A DNA stretch of 64,000 nucleotides, taken from contig NZ_JACHBX010000001.1 in assembly GCF_014200505.1 (NCBI RefSeq), forward strand, positions 744,001-808,000, written 5' to 3'. Position 1 is the first letter of the stretch; each line of letters begins with the position of its first letter. The notes under the pieces were generated by a model, which made no database searches, was not told where the DNA came from, and was given only the letters and a program-made list of their open reading frames with translations. Below are positions 46,420 to 54,878 of the stretch, piece by piece. The stretch comes from Massilia aurea. Its GTDB lineage: Bacteria; Pseudomonadota; Gammaproteobacteria; Burkholderiales; Burkholderiaceae_D. The translations under genes and the position numbers were made by a program.

Positions 46420-47346
46420 ATGCCGACCATCGATCAGGAATCACCCATCTATGCCGCTGTCGAGCTTGGCTCGGACAGTTTTCGCCTGCACATCGGCCGG
46501 TTCAATGACGGCGTGCTCGAGCTCGTCGCGACCATGTGCGAGAAGGTCGAGCTGTCGGCGTCGCTCGACGAAGACGGCATGCTCGACAGTGCGGCGCTGC
46601 GGCGTGCCCTGGCCTGCCTGGCGCAGTTCCGGAGCGCGCTCGACGCATGGAAGCCGCACGCCGTGCGCGTCGTTGCCACCGCGGCCCTGCGCATGGCGCG
46701 CAATGCTTCCTTGTTCTTGCCGGCGGCCGGACGCGCGCTCGGTCATCCGGTCGACCTCATCGCGGGCGACGAAGCCGGGCGCCTGGTCTATCTGGGCGTG
46801 GCCAACACCCTGGGCGCAGCCGACCCTGCGCCGCGGCTCGTGCTGGACATTGGCAGCATCTCGACGGAGCTGGTGATCGGGGAGGGCGCCATGATCCGGC
46901 GCATCGAATCGTTCGCGCTCGGCGCGGTGCGCCAGAGCCTGACGTTCTTCGCGAACGGGCGGATCGACGCGGCCGGCTTCGACGCCGCCGTGCGCTCGAG
47001 CCGCAGCCGCTTCGCCGAAGCAGGCTTCGGCGCGCGCGGTTGGCATATGGCGTATGGGGCGTGCGGGACGGTGCGTGCGCTGGCTGGCCACGCACACCGG
47101 GGCGGGAACGCGGGCGCACCGCTGACACGGGCCGATCTCGCGGGTTTGCGCGATGCCTTCATCGCCAGCCGTCAGGACGTGCATCTGGCCGGCGGGTTGG
47201 CGCTGCTGTGTGGCTTGATGGACGAACTCGAGATTGCGGCAGTCACGCCGGTGGCTGCCGGCCTGCGCGTCGGCGCGCTGTGGGACCTGCGCCAGCGCGC
47301 CGGGGCCGCTGTAGGGCCGCTAGCGAATCCCCTGGGGATCGTTTAA
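46420..47346 (+). CDS. Ppx/GppA-like phosphatase homologue
   Basis: 308 residues, the length of one Ppx/GppA catalytic unit (ASKHA fold). Motifs are recognisable but altered: phosphate-1 loop AVELGSDSFRL in place of AVDLGSNSFRL, GDEAGRLVYLGV in place of the Glu-Glu-Ala-Arg-Leu pattern, and phosphate-2 loop DIGSISTELVIG where exopolyphosphatases have a Gly-Gly-Gly-Ser. It may have weak or different activity from polyphosphate or pppGpp hydrolysis. Its last 27 bases overlap the convergent permease gene. Confidence 0.8.
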   Translation: MPTIDQESPIYAAVELGSDSFRLHIGRFNDGVLELVATMCEKVELSASLDEDGMLDSAALRRALACLAQFRSALDAWKPHAVRVVATAALRMARNASLFLPAAGRALGHPVDLIAGDEAGRLVYLGVANTLGAADPAPRLVLDIGSISTELVIGEGAMIRRIESFALGAVRQSLTFFANGRIDAAGFDAAVRSSRSRFAEAGFGARGWHMAYGACGTVRALAGHAHRGGNAGAPLTRADLAGLRDAFIASRQDVHLAGGLALLCGLMDELEIAAVTPVAAGLRVGALWDLRQRAGAAVGPLANPLGIV

Positions 47347-48426
47347 AGGTTCCAGCGCCACCGGTGTAAGCACCAGCGGCGCGGCCGGCGTGCTGTCACG
47401 CAGCCAGCCGAACAGGATCGCCATCATCAACGGGCCGACGAACAGGCCAATCACGCCCAGCGTCGACACGCCGCCCAGCAGGCCGAACAGCACTGCCAGG
47501 AATGGCAGGTTCACGCGCTTGCCGATCAGTTTCGGACGGATGAATTTATCCACCAGGAACAGCTCGACCGCACCCCAGGTGAACAGGCCCAGCGCCTCGG
47601 CCGAATTGCCCTGGCCGAACAGCAGCAGGGAGACCATCGTGAACGACAGCGGCGCGCCCCCCGGAATCAACGCCAGGTAGCCGGTGATCACGCCCAGCAG
47701 CACCGGGGCCGGAGCGCCGGCGATCCAGTAGGCCACGCCCAGCACGATGCCTTCCAGGATCGCGATCGAGCCCAGGCCGAGCGCCGTGCCGCGCACCGAC
47801 AGCGGCAGCACGCGGCGCAGCTTGGCATACTGGACAGGCGCCAGGCGCTGGCCGGCGCCGTCGATGTAATGCATCACGGCCGCGCCGTGCAGGTACAGCA
47901 CGAACAGCGTCAGGAGCGTCAGGAACAGATACAGCGCATTGGCCAGGATGGTCGAGCCCCAGACCCGCGCCGTATCGGTCAGGTGCGGCATGAAGTCGCC
48001 CAGGGTGGTACGCACGAGGGCGTTCAGGCCGCCCGGCACGGCCAGGTGTTCGAGCCACCAGGTGACGGCCGGTTCGGCCACCAGCGGCAGGCCCGTCAGC
48101 CAGGCCGGCACCGGCACGCCGGTCTGATTAAAGCTGATGAGCAGGCGCTGCAGACTGGCCAGTTCGCTGCTGAGCGTATGGAACAGCAGGACCGACGGGC
48201 CCACGAAGCTGACGATCAGCAGAATCAGCATGAAGGCGGCGCTGGCCAGCGGTGGCCAGCCACGGCGCAGCATGCGCTGGTGCAGCGGCCACGTGATCAC
48301 GGCCAGGAGGCCGGCCCACGCGATCGAGCCGAGGAAGTGCTGGAGCAGCAGGGCCAGCGCGGTGGCAAACAGCACCGGCAGGATCCATTGAGTCTTGGTG
48401 CGCATACTGGCCTGGGTCGGGTTCAT
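47320..48426 (-). CDS. AI-2E-family (UPF0118) inner-membrane permease
   Basis: 368 residues, about eight helices. An N-terminal helix pair (WILPVLFATALALLLQHFLG), a central cytoplasmic part and the conserved GVAYWIAGAPAPVLLGVITGYLALIPGGAP plus a late FGLLGGVSTLGVIGLFVGPLMMAI match the YdiK/PerM group. Members export varied substrates; the name AI-2E does not prove autoinducer transport. ATGs at 48426 and 48405 are both possible. Confidence 0.88.
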   Translation of the reverse strand: MNPTQASMRTKTQWILPVLFATALALLLQHFLGSIAWAGLLAVITWPLHQRMLRRGWPPLASAAFMLILLIVSFVGPSVLLFHTLSSELASLQRLLISFNQTGVPVPAWLTGLPLVAEPAVTWWLEHLAVPGGLNALVRTTLGDFMPHLTDTARVWGSTILANALYLFLTLLTLFVLYLHGAAVMHYIDGAGQRLAPVQYAKLRRVLPLSVRGTALGLGSIAILEGIVLGVAYWIAGAPAPVLLGVITGYLALIPGGAPLSFTMVSLLLFGQGNSAEALGLFTWGAVELFLVDKFIRPKLIGKRVNLPFLAVLFGLLGGVSTLGVIGLFVGPLMMAILFGWLRDSTPAAPLVLTPVALEPLNDPQGIR

Positions 48427-48522
48427 AAATTACTGGGGTGCGCAGGGGCCAGCGAGACAAAGCTCGCGGCGCCGACAAGTTTACAGCAGAGTCGTCGCCT
48501 TGGCAGGATAATTCAGGTGTAT

Positions 48523-48560
48523 CTCCTGCAAAAGAGGAGTTTGCCGAAGCTTTACTTCGG
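48523..48560. repeat. Two small hairpins in tandem
   Basis: CTCCT/AGGAG around a 7-base loop (48523-48539), then CCGAAG/CTTCGG around a 5-base loop (48544-48560), in the 284-base spacer between the permease and the histone-like gene. There is no T-run. The rest of the spacer shows only an AT-rich possible -10 near 48675. Confidence 0.4.
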
Positions 48561-48710
48561 AAAAACAGAAACCTCGCTCTATGAAGCCCCTATTGTCACC
48601 CGGATTGGCGTCGGCTGCCGGCGGGGCGTCTTTACCCAGCGTGCATTCCTGTCCGACAGCATACTGCCAAATCGTTTATATTGTTTGCCTTCTCAACGAC
48701 GGAGCGGCCC

Positions 48711-49193
48711 ATGCCCCGCACACCTGCCGCCAAATCAGCATCCCGCGCCGCGCCTGCGGCCGCGAAACCCACCAGGGTCGCCAAGCCCGTGAAGGCTGTC
48801 GCCAAGGCTGCCAAGCCCCCCGCAAAAGCCAGCGTGAAGTCGGTGGTCAAGTCGGCCGCCAAGGCGCTGGCCAGCAGCCCGGCCCGCAAACCTGCCTCGC
48901 CACGCGCCGCCGCCAAGCCGCCGGTGGTGCCGATGGTGCCGATCATCGAACGTGCGCCCGCAGTAGAAGCGCGTCCGGCATTGGTGCGCGACAGCTTCAC
49001 GATGCCGGAAAACGAGTATGCCGTGCTGCTGGAAGTAAAACAGGCTTGCCTGCGCGCCGGTGTCGACGTCAAGAAGAGCGAATTGCTGCGCATCGGCGTG
49101 GCCCTGCTGGGCCAGCTCGACGTGGCGACCTTGCAAGGCGTGCTGGCGGCGCTGCCGCAGCTCAAGACCGGACGGCCACCGGCGCAGGCGTAA
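48711..49193 (+). CDS. Histone-H1-like protein with a folded C-terminal domain
   Basis: 160 residues. Residues 1-85 are an Ala/Lys/Pro/Ser tail of AAKP- and VAK-type repeats, like bacterial H1 proteins (AlgP/BpH1), basic and disordered. Residues about 100-155 form a helical domain (MPENEYAVLLEVKQACLRAG, then KKSELLRIGVALLGQLD) that recurs in betaproteobacterial proteins of unknown role. It probably binds DNA through the tail. A GGAG site precedes the ATG at 48711. Tail-to-tail with an HTH gene. Confidence 0.75.
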   Translation: MPRTPAAKSASRAAPAAAKPTRVAKPVKAVAKAAKPPAKASVKSVVKSAAKALASSPARKPASPRAAAKPPVVPMVPIIERAPAVEARPALVRDSFTMPENEYAVLLEVKQACLRAGVDVKKSELLRIGVALLGQLDVATLQGVLAALPQLKTGRPPAQA

Positions 49194-49214
49194 CGGCGAG
49201 GGCGTCGCGCACCG

Positions 49215-49505
49215 TCAGTGCAGCGCCGAGGCGCTGCTGAGTTCCTTGAGCTCGCGGATCGGGATGTTCGATTTTTCGTGCATGCGCAACAGGATCGTCG
49301 CGCCGACATTGAGCTTGCGATGGCGGATCTTGCTGATGATCGGTGGTTGCACTTCCAGCACGCGGCACAGCTCCGCGTCATTTTTCAGCTGCATGCGCTC
49401 GATCAGCGTGTCGAGCAGCATGTTGGGCACAAAGCTCGACGGCTCCAGCTCGCGTGCGCGTTGCATCGCCTCGAGCAATTCCTGTTTTTTCTGTCGTACG
49501 GTCAT
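49215..49505 (-). CDS. Small HTH (Cro/CI-like) DNA-binding protein
   Basis: 96 residues. The segment LKNDAELCRVLEVQPPIISK followed by IRHRKLNVGATILLRMHE reads as a lambda-repressor-type helix-turn-helix, with a preceding dimerisation-like helix. An AGGGAGA site precedes the ATG at 49505; an upstream ATG at 49529 lacks one. Targets unknown; the adjacent histone-like gene is a neighbour, not a proven target. Confidence 0.75.
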   Translation of the reverse strand: MTVRQKKQELLEAMQRARELEPSSFVPNMLLDTLIERMQLKNDAELCRVLEVQPPIISKIRHRKLNVGATILLRMHEKSNIPIRELKELSSASALH

Positions 49506-49675
49506 GTCGATTCTCCCTGATGAAAACATGATTCAAGACAGACCGCTGGTTCTGGATTCCTTGCCTGTTCTGATAACTGTTGGTGGCAGGTCGTTGCGAT
49601 ATTACTACGATTGCGTCGCGCACGCTTCGGCTCATTTAACTAAATTCGCCGTATTCGAGCGTTTCTTCTCGGAAC

Positions 49676-50320
49676 TTACGCTAATTTCAGGCCGGAATGG
49701 GTCAGCAGCAGGACCTTGTCGGCCATGGCGGCCGCGGCGTGGGAGTGGGTAACCATGATCGCGCCGGCGCCATGCGCGCGCGTCTCGTCGCGTAAGAGTT
49801 GCAGGATGCTGCCGGCAGTTTCGGGGTCGAGGTTGCCGGTTGGTTCATCGGCCAGCAGCAGGGCCGGGCGGTGCACCAGCGCGCGCGCAATCGCCACGCG
49901 CTGCATCTCGCCGCCCGACAGCTGGCGCGGGAAGTCGCCACCGCGTCCGTGCAGCCCGACCGCATCGAGCATCGCATCGGCACGCTCGAGCGGCGCCTTG
50001 TTCAGCAGCAGCGGCAGCGCGACGTTCTGGCGCAGCGTCAGGTGCGGCAGAACGTGGAAGGCCTGGAAGATGAAGCCCATGCGGGTGCGGCGCAGCCGCG
50101 TGGCGGCGTCGTCGTCCAGGTTCGAGATCGGTGTGCCGTCGATGATCACGCGCCCGCCGTCGGGCGTGTCGAGGCCCGCAATCAGGTTCAGCAGCGTCGA
50201 CTTGCCGACGCCCGATTCGCCCATGATCGCGACGAATTCGCCGGCCTTGAACACGTGCGAGAGTTCGGCCAGCACGGTGCGGCCGCCATACGATTTGGTG
50301 AGCTGGTCGAGTTCGAGCAT
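49676..50320 (-). CDS. ABC transporter ATPase, LolD/MacB/FtsE-like
   Basis: 214 residues: Walker A GESGVGKST near 38, signature LSGGEMQR near 138 and Walker B LLLADEPTGNLDP. The TGNLD element and size place it with the LolD/MacB family that partners FtsX-like permeases. No such permease is adjacent; it is the last gene of the PhnCDE-type operon (38 bases after the second permease). It may be a second ATPase for that importer or work elsewhere. The ATG at 50320 is preferred over an upstream TTG. Confidence 0.85.
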   Translation of the reverse strand: MLELDQLTKSYGGRTVLAELSHVFKAGEFVAIMGESGVGKSTLLNLIAGLDTPDGGRVIIDGTPISNLDDDAATRLRRTRMGFIFQAFHVLPHLTLRQNVALPLLLNKAPLERADAMLDAVGLHGRGGDFPRQLSGGEMQRVAIARALVHRPALLLADEPTGNLDPETAGSILQLLRDETRAHGAGAIMVTHSHAAAAMADKVLLLTHSGLKLA

Positions 50321-50358
50321 CGGGTGAGGTGTCCGCAAGTAGAGTTAGCGCGTCAGTA

Positions 50359-51168
50359 TCAACGCATCAGGGCGCGGCGCAGCGCATAACTGGCCGCATC
50401 GACCAGGGCCACCAGCACCAGCATCGCGATCACGACCGTGGCAGCGCTGGGCATTTGAAACAGCGACAGGTGGTACTTGAGCATCTGGCCCAGGCCCCCG
50501 GCCCCGACCACGCCCAGTACTGCCGCCGCGCGGATATTGTTTTCCCAGCGGTACAGTGTGTATGACAGCATCTGTGGCAGCGCCTGGGGCAGCGTCGCGT
50601 ACAAAAACGCTGCCAGCGGCCGCACGCCGTTCGTGCGCAGGCTTTGTTCGGCGTGCGGCTCGATGTTTTCCAGCGCATCGGCAAACAGGCGCCCCAGCAC
50701 ACCGGCCGTGTGCGCAGCCAGCGCCAGTGTGCCAGCCAGCGGCCCCAGACCAGCCAGCACCAGCAGCACCGCGGCCCAGACCAGCTCGGGGATCGAGCGC
50801 AGCACATTGAGCACCAGGCGCGTCAGGGCGCGCGGCGCGCGGCCCATGCGCCCTGCGCCCGCCAGCGCCAGCGGCATGGCGACGAGCGCCGCCAGGATGG
50901 TGCCGATGGCCGACATGGCCAGGGTTTCCCAGAACGCGACGAGTGTCTTGGCCAGGAACGCCGGCGCGGTGTCGGGCGGCGCGAAGCCGGCCAGGAATTC
51001 GGACGCCGAATCGATCGCTTCGCGCGAGAAGAAGGCGCTCCATTGCAGCGGCAGCGAGGCAAAGCTGGCGACGATCAGCACCAGCAGGCCGCCGAGTATG
51101 AGCCAGGTGCCGGCCTGGCGTGGCGGCGGGGCGGGGATTGCGGTGCGCGAGGAGTTATCCACCTTCAT
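50359..51168 (-). CDS. PhnE-type ABC permease, second copy
   Basis: 269 residues, about six membrane helices with the binding-protein-dependent EAA-like loop DALENIEPHAEQSLRTNGVR and conserved VLRSIPELVWAAVLLV. It overlaps the first permease gene by 4 bases (ATGA). The two permeases share these elements and presumably form a heterodimeric channel. Confidence 0.9.
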   Translation of the reverse strand: MKVDNSSRTAIPAPPPRQAGTWLILGGLLVLIVASFASLPLQWSAFFSREAIDSASEFLAGFAPPDTAPAFLAKTLVAFWETLAMSAIGTILAALVAMPLALAGAGRMGRAPRALTRLVLNVLRSIPELVWAAVLLVLAGLGPLAGTLALAAHTAGVLGRLFADALENIEPHAEQSLRTNGVRPLAAFLYATLPQALPQMLSYTLYRWENNIRAAAVLGVVGAGGLGQMLKYHLSLFQMPSAATVVIAMLVLVALVDAASYALRRALMR

Positions 51169-51995
51169 CCGATCCTCCGGCGCAGCAGTTTCGAGACCAG
51201 GTCGGCGCCGGCCACCAGCAGCACGAACATGATGAGCATGGTCGCCACTTCGCCGCCGGCCATCATCTTGGTCGACTCATCGAGCCGCTGCCCGAGGCCG
51301 CCGGCGCCGACAAAGCCCATCACGGCCGAGCCGCGAATCGCGCATTCCCAGCGGTAGACCGTGTATGACACGAGTTCGGCGCTGGCATCGGGCAGGGCGC
51401 CATACAGCAGGGCCGGCAAACGCCCGCTGCCATTGGCCAGCAGGACATCGGTCGCATGCGCGTCGGACGATTCGAGAATTTCGGCATACACCTTGGCCAG
51501 CATGCCCGAATACGACAGCGCGATCGCCAGCACCCCGGCCGTCGGCCCCAGGCCGACGATGCGCACGAACAGCAGCGCCCACACCAGCTCGGGCACGGAG
51601 CGCAGCACCATCAGGATCCAGCGCAGGACCTGGCGCACGACGCCGGCGAGCGGACGGATGCGGCCCGTGCCCAGGCGCGAGATCGACAGGCGCTCGCTGA
51701 TGACGAAGGTGGCGGGAATGGCGACGATCAGCGCCAGCGTCAGGCCTGCGGTGGCAATCGCCACGGTCTGCCAGGTCTCGCGCAGCACCATCGCCAGGAA
51801 GGCAGGATCGGTTTCGGGCGTCAGAAAATCACGCAGGAAGCCGCCGGCCGCGCGCAGGCTTTGCGCGTCGAACAGCAGCCATGGTTTGAATTCGGCCGCG
51901 ACCAGCAGCGGATACAGCAGCAGGACGAAGACGACGGCGCCCATCAGGCGCGCGCGCCAGGCCGGGTCGGGATGCAGCACGGTCTTGCTCGTCAT
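51165..51995 (-). CDS. PhnE-type ABC permease, first copy
   Basis: 276 residues, about six helices. It has the same elements as its partner: VLRSVPELVWALLFVRIVGL and the cytoplasmic loop EILESSDAHATDVLLANGSG. It follows the ATPase gene by 2 bases. Phosphonate-type importers commonly use one or two such permeases; here two genes argue for a heterodimer. Confidence 0.9.
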   Translation of the reverse strand: MTSKTVLHPDPAWRARLMGAVVFVLLLYPLLVAAEFKPWLLFDAQSLRAAGGFLRDFLTPETDPAFLAMVLRETWQTVAIATAGLTLALIVAIPATFVISERLSISRLGTGRIRPLAGVVRQVLRWILMVLRSVPELVWALLFVRIVGLGPTAGVLAIALSYSGMLAKVYAEILESSDAHATDVLLANGSGRLPALLYGALPDASAELVSYTVYRWECAIRGSAVMGFVGAGGLGQRLDESTKMMAGGEVATMLIMFVLLVAGADLVSKLLRRRIG

Positions 51996-51997
51996 GC

Positions 51998-52813
51998 CTA
52001 GAAACAGGCGCCGACGGCGATTTGGGCGGGCGTGTCGTGTGGCGGCGCCACGTGCGGCTCGACGTTTTCGTTGGCGTACAGGTCGGCGATCATGGTGTCG
52101 GTGACCTGCTCGCGCGGCGCGTCGAACACGATGCGCCCGTCGCGCAGGCCCACCAGGCGGGCAAACTGTTCACGCGCCAGATCCACCTGGTGCAGACTGC
52201 ACACCAGCGTGGCATTGCGCTGCGCGGCTTCCTGGCGTAGCGTGGCCAGCGTGTGGCGCGCGAGGGCCGGGTCGAGCGCCGAAATCGGCTCGTCGACCAG
52301 CAGGGCTTCGGCATCGGACAGCAGCAGGCGCGCCAGGCCGCAGCGCTGGCGTTCGCCGCCGGAGAGGCGGTCGACGCGTGCATACAGCTTGTCGCCCAGC
52401 GAGAAGCGCGACAGCGCGGCGTGCGCTGCATCGGGGTCTTGCGGGCGCACGAGCGAGGTCAAGGCTTGCCACAGCGTCCAGTGCGGCAAGCGCGCCGCCA
52501 GCACGGCCGTGACGACGCGCTGGCGCGCCGGCAGTGGCGGTGTCTGCGGCGCGAGGAACAGGCGCGCACGCAGCCGGTGGCGCGCGGCATGCGGCAGGTG
52601 CCACGGCTCCTTGCCCAGGATCTCCAGCGTACCTTCGCTCGGTTGATGGGCGCAGGCCAGCGTGGCCAGCAGCGTGGTCTTGCCGGCCCCGGATGGGCCG
52701 ATCAGGGCGACCTGTTCACCGGCGCCGATCGTGAGGTCGAGCGCGTGCAGGGCAGCCGCGCGGCTGCCCGTCAGGTGGCGCACGGTCACGCCGCGCAGGC
52801 GAAAGGTCGCCAT
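51998..52813 (-). CDS. PhnC-type ABC transporter ATPase
   Basis: 271 residues: Walker A GPSGAGKTTLL near 38-48, Q-loop APQTPPLPAR, signature LSGGERQR and Walker B EALLVDEPISALDP. The order and spacing fit the PhnC/PtxA importer ATPases. A C-terminal tail of about 30 residues is His/Pro-rich (VEPHVAPPHDTPAQ). It lies 7 bases after the binding-protein gene. Confidence 0.9.
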   Translation of the reverse strand: MATFRLRGVTVRHLTGSRAAALHALDLTIGAGEQVALIGPSGAGKTTLLATLACAHQPSEGTLEILGKEPWHLPHAARHRLRARLFLAPQTPPLPARQRVVTAVLAARLPHWTLWQALTSLVRPQDPDAAHAALSRFSLGDKLYARVDRLSGGERQRCGLARLLLSDAEALLVDEPISALDPALARHTLATLRQEAAQRNATLVCSLHQVDLAREQFARLVGLRDGRIVFDAPREQVTDTMIADLYANENVEPHVAPPHDTPAQIAVGACF

Positions 52814-52820
52814 CGTGCGA

Positions 52821-53699
52821 TTACTTCAGCAGACCGGCGTTTTTCGCCGCCGCTTCGATCGCGCCGTAGTTGGCGGTCTTGGTCGGCACGAAGCGGGTCG
52901 CGCGCTGCAGCTCCAGGATTTCCTTGCCCTGCGGGGTGGAATCGTCCAGCGCCAGGAAAGCGTCGGTGATTTTCTTTTTCAGGGCCGGGTCCATGTCGGT
53001 GCGCACGGTCCAGTTGTAGTCGAAGTAGCCAGGGGTCGTGTAGAACACGCGCACTTGCTTCGGATCGACCTTTTTCGCCTCGACCAGTTTTTCCCAGACC
53101 GAGATGTTCAGCGCGCCCGCATCGACCTTGCCGCCGGCAACCGCAGCCACGGTCGCGTCATGCGCGCCCGAGAAGGCGATGCGCTTGAGGTCGGTGTCCG
53201 GATTGATCTTGGCGCCCAGCAGGAACGAGCGCGGCATCAGGTGACCCGAGGTCGACGATTCCGAACCGAAGGCCAGCGTCTTGCCCTTCAGGTCTTCCAG
53301 CTTGTTGATGGTCGGCACGGTGGTGATGAAGACCGAGCGGAATTTCTCGTCTTCCACGCGCTGCACCAGCGGGGTGACCTGGCCCTTGCTGCGCACGTTT
53401 GCCTGCACAAACGTAAAGCCACCGAACCAGACCATGTCGATCTTGCGGTTGACCAGGCCTTCCACCGAAGCAGCGTAGTCGGTCACCGGGGTGAATTCCA
53501 CCTTCAGACCCGTGGCCTTGGCCAGGTAGTCGCCCAGCGGCTTGAACTTGCGCTGCAGTTCGGTCGGCGATTCGTCGGGAATGGCCGAAACACGCAGCAC
53601 GCCGTTGCTCTGCGCGTGGGCAGCGCCCGCGATCAGCAGCGTGCCGACAGCGGCGGCGCACAGGGTTTTGAGAACGTTGCGGCGGAAGGACAGGGTCAT
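52821..53699 (-). CDS. PhnD-type periplasmic binding protein, putative selenate/oxyanion-binding
   Basis: 292 residues. Signal peptide with SFRRNVLKTLCAAAVGTLL and an AHAQ cleavage region. The mature start VLRVSAIPDESPTELQRKFK, WFGGFTFVQANVR, AFGSESSTSGHLMPRSFLL and FSGAHDATVAAV resemble the PhnD-like subgroup often annotated as putative selenate ABC transporter binding protein, which differs from classical phosphonate PhnD. I recall this from general knowledge of annotations and have not tested it. It is the first gene of a five-gene importer operon and is divergent from egtD. Confidence 0.82.
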   Translation of the reverse strand: MTLSFRRNVLKTLCAAAVGTLLIAGAAHAQSNGVLRVSAIPDESPTELQRKFKPLGDYLAKATGLKVEFTPVTDYAASVEGLVNRKIDMVWFGGFTFVQANVRSKGQVTPLVQRVEDEKFRSVFITTVPTINKLEDLKGKTLAFGSESSTSGHLMPRSFLLGAKINPDTDLKRIAFSGAHDATVAAVAGGKVDAGALNISVWEKLVEAKKVDPKQVRVFYTTPGYFDYNWTVRTDMDPALKKKITDAFLALDDSTPQGKEILELQRATRFVPTKTANYGAIEAAAKNAGLLK

Positions 53700-53897
53700 G
53701 GTGGCTCTTGTCTAAAAAGTAATGAAACGAGGCTGACCCGAGGGGCAGCACGCTTGGCGTGAGGCAGACTAGGCGAATCCGGGGAATCCGCTATGATAGC
53801 TAAAACAGCAATACACAGAGAAATAAAAAAAGAACTACCAGAACTACACGAAGCAAAACTCACAGGCCATCTCGCATGGTGCGTCGTGGCGGCACGA

Positions 53898-54878
53898 ATG
53901 ATAAACCCTATGCTGACATCCTGTACACCTGAAGACGTCGCGGCGCCCCGTCACAGCGCGCACGAAGCCGACGAACTGCACACCGGTCTGCAGGCGCCAG
54001 CCGCCTGGATCTCCCCCAAATACCTGTATGACGCACTTGGCTCGAAATTGTTCGAAGCGATATGCGAACTGCCAGAGTATTACCCAACGCGCACCGAAGC
54101 GTCGATCTTTGAGCGCTATGGCGCCGAAATTGCCCGTTCCGCAGGCACCGGCGCGACCCTGATCGATCTCGGCGCCGGCAACTGCGCCAAGGCAGCGGCG
54201 CTGTTCCCGCTGTTACAGCCGGCGCAGTACGTGGCGATCGACATCTCTACCGACTTCGTGCACGACGCTCTGGCGCGTCTGCGCCAGCGGTTCCCGCAGA
54301 TCGCGATGGAAGCGCTGGGCATGGATTTCTCATCGAGCTTTGAATTGCCGCCGCAGGTCAATGCCGGCCGGCGCCTGTTCTTTTATCCGGGCTCGTCGAT
54401 CGGCAACTTCACGCCGGACGAAGCGCAGGGCTTTCTCACGCGCCTGCGCGCGCAGTGCGGCAACGATGGCGGCGTGCTGATCGGCATCGACCTGGCCAAG
54501 GATGCCGCCACGCTCGACGCCGCGTACGATGACGCGCTGGGCGTCACCTCGGCCTTCAACCTCAATTTGCTGCGCCACGTGAACCGCCTGATCGACGCCG
54601 ACTTCGACATCAAGGGCTGGCAGCACCGGGGCGCCTACAACGCGGCCATGGGCCGCATCGAGATGCATCTGGAGGCGCGCAGTGCGCAGACCGTGCACTG
54701 GCGCGGCGGCGAGCGCCGCTTCGAGGCCGGTGAGCGCATCCACACCGAAAACAGCTACAAATACCAGCAGGCCGACGCGATCGGATTGCTGGAGCGCTCC
54801 GGTTTCGAGGCCACGCACGTCTGGACCGATCCGCAGAGCTGGTTTGCCGTGATTCACGCACAGGCGATCGCATCATGA
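53898..54878 (+). CDS. egtD: L-histidine N(alpha)-methyltransferase EgtD
   Basis: 326 residues, standard EgtD size. It trimethylates histidine to hercynine using SAM. Seen: SPKYLYDALGSKLFEAICEL near the start, LIDLGAGNCAKAAALF (SAM loop), FYPGSSIGNFTPDEA and the C-terminal IHTENSYKY, which contributes to the histidine-binding site. ATGs at 53898 and 53910 are both reasonable; the frame reaches back to 53793 through a strikingly A-rich stretch. The stop overlaps egtB (ATGA), so the two are coupled. Confidence 0.93.
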   Translation: MINPMLTSCTPEDVAAPRHSAHEADELHTGLQAPAAWISPKYLYDALGSKLFEAICELPEYYPTRTEASIFERYGAEIARSAGTGATLIDLGAGNCAKAAALFPLLQPAQYVAIDISTDFVHDALARLRQRFPQIAMEALGMDFSSSFELPPQVNAGRRLFFYPGSSIGNFTPDEAQGFLTRLRAQCGNDGGVLIGIDLAKDAATLDAAYDDALGVTSAFNLNLLRHVNRLIDADFDIKGWQHRGAYNAAMGRIEMHLEARSAQTVHWRGGERRFEAGERIHTENSYKYQQADAIGLLERSGFEATHVWTDPQSWFAVIHAQAIAS

